A stretch of DNA of 64,000 nucleotides from Sphingoaurantiacus capsulatus (GTDB lineage Bacteria; Pseudomonadota; Alphaproteobacteria; Sphingomonadales; Sphingomonadaceae), in NCBI RefSeq assembly GCF_042648405.1, contig NZ_JBHRXV010000009.1:1-64000 (forward strand), in the 5' to 3' direction. The position numbers and the translations under genes are program-made. Below the pieces are notes generated by a model, which did no database searches, was not told the DNA's origin, and was given only the letters and a program-made list of their open reading frames with translations. Each line of letters starts with the position of its first letter. Positions within the stretch are counted from its first letter, which is position 1. Shown piece after piece: positions 60,497-64,000 of this stretch.

Positions 60497-61855
60497 GTGG
60501 GGAATTTGTCGAACGCGCCGGCGCTTTCGCGCGCTGTCCTTTCGCGGCGAGGATTGTTGCAGCGTGCGGCCAGTGCCGGAGCGGTGGCCGGGCTCGCCTT
60601 GACGGTCGGCTGCGGGGCCAAGGACGATCGCAAGACGCTGCGCTGGTGGTCGCCCCAGGCTTCGCCGGAACAGCTCAAGGCTTACCGCGCCCAGATCGCC
60701 GCCTTCGAGGCGAAAAACGCCGGCATCCGGGTGGTTTTCGAGCCGACATCGGACGAAGGCTATCCGGCGCAGTTCGCCGCCGCGTTCGCCGCCAAGCAAT
60801 TGCCCAACATCGTCACGCACCTGCCGTCGTTCACCGCGCAGAGCTATTACGCGCGCGGCCTCCTGGAGCCGGTCGATGACGTCATCCAGGCCATCGGCCC
60901 GGCGAACTATTTCGACGGCGCGAACGACGTCTACCGAACGGCGGACGGTCATTTCTGCGGCACCGGCATCGGCAACACCGCCGTCGACATGTTGTGGTAT
61001 CGCAAGGACCTGCTGCAGGCTGCCGGCATCGGTACGCCGCCGACCACGTGGGACGAGCTGCGCGACGCGTGCCGCCGCGTACAGCGACCGGGCGTCTATG
61101 GCGCGCCGCTGCCGTACGGCATGAACGCCATGACCTCGCTGATCTTCATCGGGTTCATTCACCGGGCGGGCGGGCAGGTGTTCGCGCCCGACCTCTCCGT
61201 GGCGATCGACGGCGCACCGACCTACGACGCGCTCGAATTCTTCAAGTCGATGCGCGAATTCTGCCCGCCGGGCGCGTCGAACTTTAGCTGGGGCGAAAGC
61301 CTGACCGCCTTCGTATCGGGCGCGACGGCCACCGGCATCTACGGCGGGCGCGTGCTCGCCAACGTCGCTGCCCAGAACCCCAAGATCGCCGACCAGATCG
61401 GCTGCGCGACCTACCCGACCGCGTCGCGCGCCATTCCGGCGTGGACGTTCAACGACTTCCCGAGTCTGATCATTCCAAAAGGCGCGTCGCACCTTGCGGA
61501 AACCAAGGCGTTCGCCGCGTCGCTCTACGACCCGCAGGGCTATATCCCGCAGCTGCATGCCGCCCCGGGCCATGTGCTGCCGGTGCTGAAGCCGATCGCC
61601 GAGAATCCGGTGTATCGGGCGAACCCGCTCATCTCGAAATATGCGCCGGCAATCGATCTGATGACGCGCGCGGCGGCAGCCGGTCACAATCTCGGCCGCG
61701 AGACGACGGCGCACCAGCCCAATCTGAAGGCCAGCGAGATCGTCGCCAGCAATACGCTCGCGGAACTCGTGCAACGGGTGGTGCTGAACAAGGAGAACCC
61801 GCGCGCGGCCGTCGCGGCAACGGCCACCAAGCTGCAGGCCTTGATGCGTGGCTGA
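60497..61855 (+). CDS. ABC transporter substrate-binding lipoprotein
   Basis: A binding protein of the carbohydrate (family 1) type, about 452 residues from this start. The N terminus LSRRGLLQRAASAGAVAG is a Tat-type leader that runs to a lipobox-like TVGC. The mature domain begins KTLRWWSPQASPEQLKAYRA. It should bind the imported compound in the periplasm and deliver it to the two permeases. The frame is open back to 60380, but the leader would then be far inside the protein. GTG 60497 or TTG 60506 is more likely, and this is unresolved. Its stop overlaps the first permease gene. Confidence 0.85.
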   Translation: MGNLSNAPALSRAVLSRRGLLQRAASAGAVAGLALTVGCGAKDDRKTLRWWSPQASPEQLKAYRAQIAAFEAKNAGIRVVFEPTSDEGYPAQFAAAFAAKQLPNIVTHLPSFTAQSYYARGLLEPVDDVIQAIGPANYFDGANDVYRTADGHFCGTGIGNTAVDMLWYRKDLLQAAGIGTPPTTWDELRDACRRVQRPGVYGAPLPYGMNAMTSLIFIGFIHRAGGQVFAPDLSVAIDGAPTYDALEFFKSMREFCPPGASNFSWGESLTAFVSGATATGIYGGRVLANVAAQNPKIADQIGCATYPTASRAIPAWTFNDFPSLIIPKGASHLAETKAFAASLYDPQGYIPQLHAAPGHVLPVLKPIAENPVYRANPLISKYAPAIDLMTRAAAAGHNLGRETTAHQPNLKASEIVASNTLAELVQRVVLNKENPRAAVAATATKLQALMRG

Positions 61856-62762
61856 CACCGCGGCGATAGCGACACGCCCCGCGCTGTCGATCGAGAAGCG
61901 CCATGCCCTGCTCGGGCTGGCGCTGATCGCGCCGACGGTGCTGATCCTCGGCGCCGTCATCGTCTATCCGCTGCTGTCGGCGATCTACCTGTCCTTCTTC
62001 TCGCTCTACACGCCAACGCTCGAGGGAAGTTGGGTCGGCCTCGCCAACTATCGCCAGCTGCTGGACGGCGGGCAATTCTGGTCTGCGCTCGCGACGACCG
62101 CGATCTGGACCATCGGCACCTTGACGCTGCAGATCCTGCTCGGACTGGCGATGGCGCTGCTGCTGCATCAGAACATCCTGTTCCGGTCGCTCGCCCGCAG
62201 CCTCGTGCTCTTTCCCTATTTCCTGTCGACGGTCGTCGCCGTGCTCGTCTGGCGTTGGCTGTTCAACGATCTGTACGGAATCCTGAACCACCTGCTCCTG
62301 TCCGCCGGCGTCATCGACGCGCCGGTCAACTGGCTCGGCAGCATGCCCAATGCGATGCTCAGCATCATCGTTGTCGGCGCGTGGAAGTTCTTTCCCTTCG
62401 TGGTGATCGCCATCCTCGCCCGGCTGCAGACCATTCCGGAAGCGCTCTACGAGGCCGCCAAGATCGATGGCGCCGGGCCGGTCAGCCGCTTCTTCGACGT
62501 GACGCTGCCGCAACTCCGCGACGTGCTGGCGATCGTCATCCTGTTGCGCACGATCTGGGACTTCAAGGAGTTTGACCTGATCTATCTGATGACCGGCGGC
62601 GGGCCGGTGAACGGCACGCGCACCCTGCCGCTTGTCGTTTATCAGGAAGCGTTCGGGCTGAACCAGATGGGCATGGCGGCGGCCTATGCCGTCGCGATGA
62701 TGATCGTGATGCTGATCTTCATGCTCGCCTATCTGGCGCGCGCGCGGGGTAAGGCGGCATGA
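61848..62762 (+). CDS. ABC transporter permease (UgpA/MalF-type)
   Basis: A 304-residue inner-membrane permease with about six helices. The coupling motif EALYEAAKIDGAGPVSRF near residues 198-215 is the EAA loop that contacts the ATPase. It is a carbohydrate-type subunit by its N-terminal LLGLALIAPTVLILGAVIVY and overall layout. The start is GTG 61848, eight bases inside the binding-protein gene. The second permease gene overlaps its end by four bases, so three subunits are translated as one set. Confidence 0.92.
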   Translation: MADTAAIATRPALSIEKRHALLGLALIAPTVLILGAVIVYPLLSAIYLSFFSLYTPTLEGSWVGLANYRQLLDGGQFWSALATTAIWTIGTLTLQILLGLAMALLLHQNILFRSLARSLVLFPYFLSTVVAVLVWRWLFNDLYGILNHLLLSAGVIDAPVNWLGSMPNAMLSIIVVGAWKFFPFVVIAILARLQTIPEALYEAAKIDGAGPVSRFFDVTLPQLRDVLAIVILLRTIWDFKEFDLIYLMTGGGPVNGTRTLPLVVYQEAFGLNQMGMAAAYAVAMMIVMLIFMLAYLARARGKAA

Positions 62763-63595
62763 GCGCCGATCGCAAGCGCATCTCGCTGGGCGCCAGCCTC
62801 GTCACCTGGCCGCTCGTCCTCGTCATCGCGTTCCCGCTGCTGTGGATGCTGGTGACGTCGGTCAAGCCGCAGACCGAATTGTTCGCGACGCCGCCGAGCC
62901 TGATCCCCGAAGCGATCACCTTCGAGCATTACCGGCGGCTGCTCGAGGACACGCCCTTCCCGCAATATTTCGCGAACTCGGTGATCATCGCGATCTCGAC
63001 GACCATCCTCGTCGTCGGGGTGAGCGTCCTCGGCGCCTACAGCCTCGTGCGCTTCAGCTATCGCGGCCGCGAGACGCTCGCGAGCCTCGTGCTGTTCACC
63101 TACCTGCTGCCGTCGGTGGTGCTCATCTCGCCGCTCTATCTGATGCTCGTGAACATCGGCCTGGCGAACACGCTGCCGAGCCTCGTCATCGCCTACACGA
63201 CCTTCTCGCTGCCCTACGCGCTTTGGCTGCTACGATCCTTCATGGCCGGCATTCCGGAGGATCTGGAATCGGCGGCGATGGTGGATGGCGCGAGCCGGCT
63301 CGGCGCCTTCGTCGACGTCGTGCTGCCGCAGGCGCTGCCGGGCATCATCTCGACGGCGCTGTTCACCTTCATCCTCGCCTGGAACGAGTATCTCTATGCG
63401 CTCGTGCTGGTGAACTCGGACGAGGCGCGCCCGCTTACCACCGGCGTGATGAACATGCTGATCTCGGCCTTCAACATCGAATGGTCGCTGCTGATGGCAG
63501 CCTCGGTGATGATGAGCGTGCCCCTCATCGTCATCTTCGCCTTCCTCCAGAAATATCTCACCAGCGGCTTTGGCGCCGGCGGCGTGAAAGGCTGA
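62759..63595 (+). CDS. ABC transporter permease (UgpE/MalG-type)
   Basis: A 278-residue permease with six helices. The EAA-type loop appears as EDLESAAMVDGASRLGAF near residues 163-180, and the pattern FPLLWMLVTSVKPQTELF near the start is typical of MalG-like subunits. It forms the channel with the preceding permease. Its ATG lies inside the stop region of the first permease gene (ATGA overlap). The ATPase gene follows two bases after its stop. The terminal residues are Gly-rich (GFGAGGVKG). Confidence 0.92.
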   Translation: MSADRKRISLGASLVTWPLVLVIAFPLLWMLVTSVKPQTELFATPPSLIPEAITFEHYRRLLEDTPFPQYFANSVIIAISTTILVVGVSVLGAYSLVRFSYRGRETLASLVLFTYLLPSVVLISPLYLMLVNIGLANTLPSLVIAYTTFSLPYALWLLRSFMAGIPEDLESAAMVDGASRLGAFVDVVLPQALPGIISTALFTFILAWNEYLYALVLVNSDEARPLTTGVMNMLISAFNIEWSLLMAASVMMSVPLIVIFAFLQKYLTSGFGAGGVKG

Positions 63596-63597
63596 AC

Positions 63598-64000
63598 ATG
63601 GTACAGGTGATCTTCGACAAGGTCCGCAAGGCCTTCGGCGAAACCGTCGCGGTCCCCGGCCTCGACCTCACCATCGAATCCGGCGAGTTCGTATCGCTGC
63701 TCGGCCCATCCGGCTGCGGCAAGACCACGACGCTGCGCATGCTGGCCGGCCTCGAACAGCCGACCAGCGGCAGCATCCGCATCGGCGACCGCGATGTCGT
63801 CGATCTGGCGCCGGGCGCCCGCGACATTGCCATGGTCTTTCAGTCCTACGCGCTCTATCCGCACATGACGGTGGCGGATAACATCCGCTACCCGCTTAAG
63901 AAGCGCGGCGTCGGCAAGGCGGATCAGGCGGCGAAACTCGCGCAGGTCGCCGAGCTGCTGCAGCTGGAGCCGTTGCTCGGGCGCAAGCCGAAGCAGCTAT
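63598..64000 (+). CDS. ABC transporter ATP-binding protein (UgpC/MalK-type), partial
   Basis: The first 134 residues of an ATPase that runs off the right edge. Walker A is GPSGCGKTT at residues 36-44, and the Q-loop is in MVFQSYALYPHM near residue 79-90. MalK/UgpC-type proteins of about 350 residues have this beginning; the C-terminal regulatory domain would lie outside the window. It should power the importer formed by the two permeases and the binding protein. The ATG comes two bases after the second permease stop. Confidence 0.93.
   Translation, partial: MVQVIFDKVRKAFGETVAVPGLDLTIESGEFVSLLGPSGCGKTTTLRMLAGLEQPTSGSIRIGDRDVVDLAPGARDIAMVFQSYALYPHMTVADNIRYPLKKRGVGKADQAAKLAQVAELLQLEPLLGRKPKQL

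Noticed and set aside
1..64000. CRISPR arrays, tRNA and rRNA genes
   Set aside because: No regularly spaced repeats, cloverleaf-like or rRNA-like stretches were found by reading the intergenic regions.

Overview
The window is high-GC DNA from an alphaproteobacterium, most likely a member of the Sphingomonadales. The supporting signs are four large TonB-dependent receptors, each beside catabolic genes, a spinster-type MFS carrier, a Coq4-type protein, Rieske oxygenases, ACMSD-type amidohydrolases and a RibB with a degenerate GTP cyclohydrolase II domain. No rRNA, tRNA, CRISPR array or replication origin was seen. The content is accessory: a string of catabolic modules, most with their own outer-membrane receptor, three with their own regulator, and several separated by worn insertion-sequence relics.

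Module 1 (1-15.5 kb) holds an IpdA-like CoA-transferase subunit (cut by the left edge), an FMN reductase, MFS carrier, SDR, small unknown protein, amidohydrolase, TonB receptor, nitroreductase, FadR-type regulator, a DapA-fold protein without the Schiff-base lysine, a Coq4-like protein, a D-aminoacylase-type amidohydrolase, RibB, glutathione peroxidase and a KshA-like Rieske oxygenase. IpdA-like plus KshA-like genes suggest oxidative opening of a polycyclic, steroid-like or terpenoid-like ring; the substrate is not known. AT-rich palindromic sites around CTTATATATATAAG stand in front of many of its genes.

An AsmA-family gene (16.2-18.0 kb) sits between two relics. Module 2 (18.5-29.6 kb) holds a TonB receptor, secreted SGNH esterase, a 55-residue Tat-signal protein, cyclase-family hydrolase, acyl-CoA ligase, TetR regulator, iron-type alcohol dehydrogenase, Baeyer-Villiger-type monooxygenase and an alpha-methylacyl-CoA racemase-like protein. 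This fits turning an ester or cyclic ketone into branched acyl-CoA. Sites of the form TACY-N4-AGTA stand at its three promoter regions.

Module 3 (30.1-48.7 kb) is a full aromatic-degradation module. It has a four-component ring-hydroxylating dioxygenase (alpha, beta, Rieske ferredoxin, FAD reductase), a VOC extradiol dioxygenase, a meta-cleavage hydrolase, an ACMSD-type amidohydrolase, a two-subunit indolepyruvate ferredoxin oxidoreductase, thioesterase, CoA ligase, TetR and AraC regulators, MFS carrier, TonB receptor and a formamidase-like hydrolase. The palindrome TGAACATGTTCA or a close variant precedes its transcription units, and the module is bracketed by a 15-base direct repeat with IS6-type relics.

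The last part (49.2-64 kb) holds a secreted Asp-box (BNR) repeat protein and a TonB receptor on the minus strand. Divergent from them are a Tat-exported DUF885 peptidase, an HcnA-HcnB-type fused iron-sulfur/flavin dehydrogenase, an HcnC/DadA-like oxidase and a sugar-type ABC importer whose ATPase gene runs off the right edge. This set looks like uptake and oxidation of a peptide-, amine- or opine-like compound.

Start codons were moved from the longest open frame where a Shine-Dalgarno sequence or operator spacing decided it; the evidence fields say where. Functions are read from motifs by eye; no database search was run.
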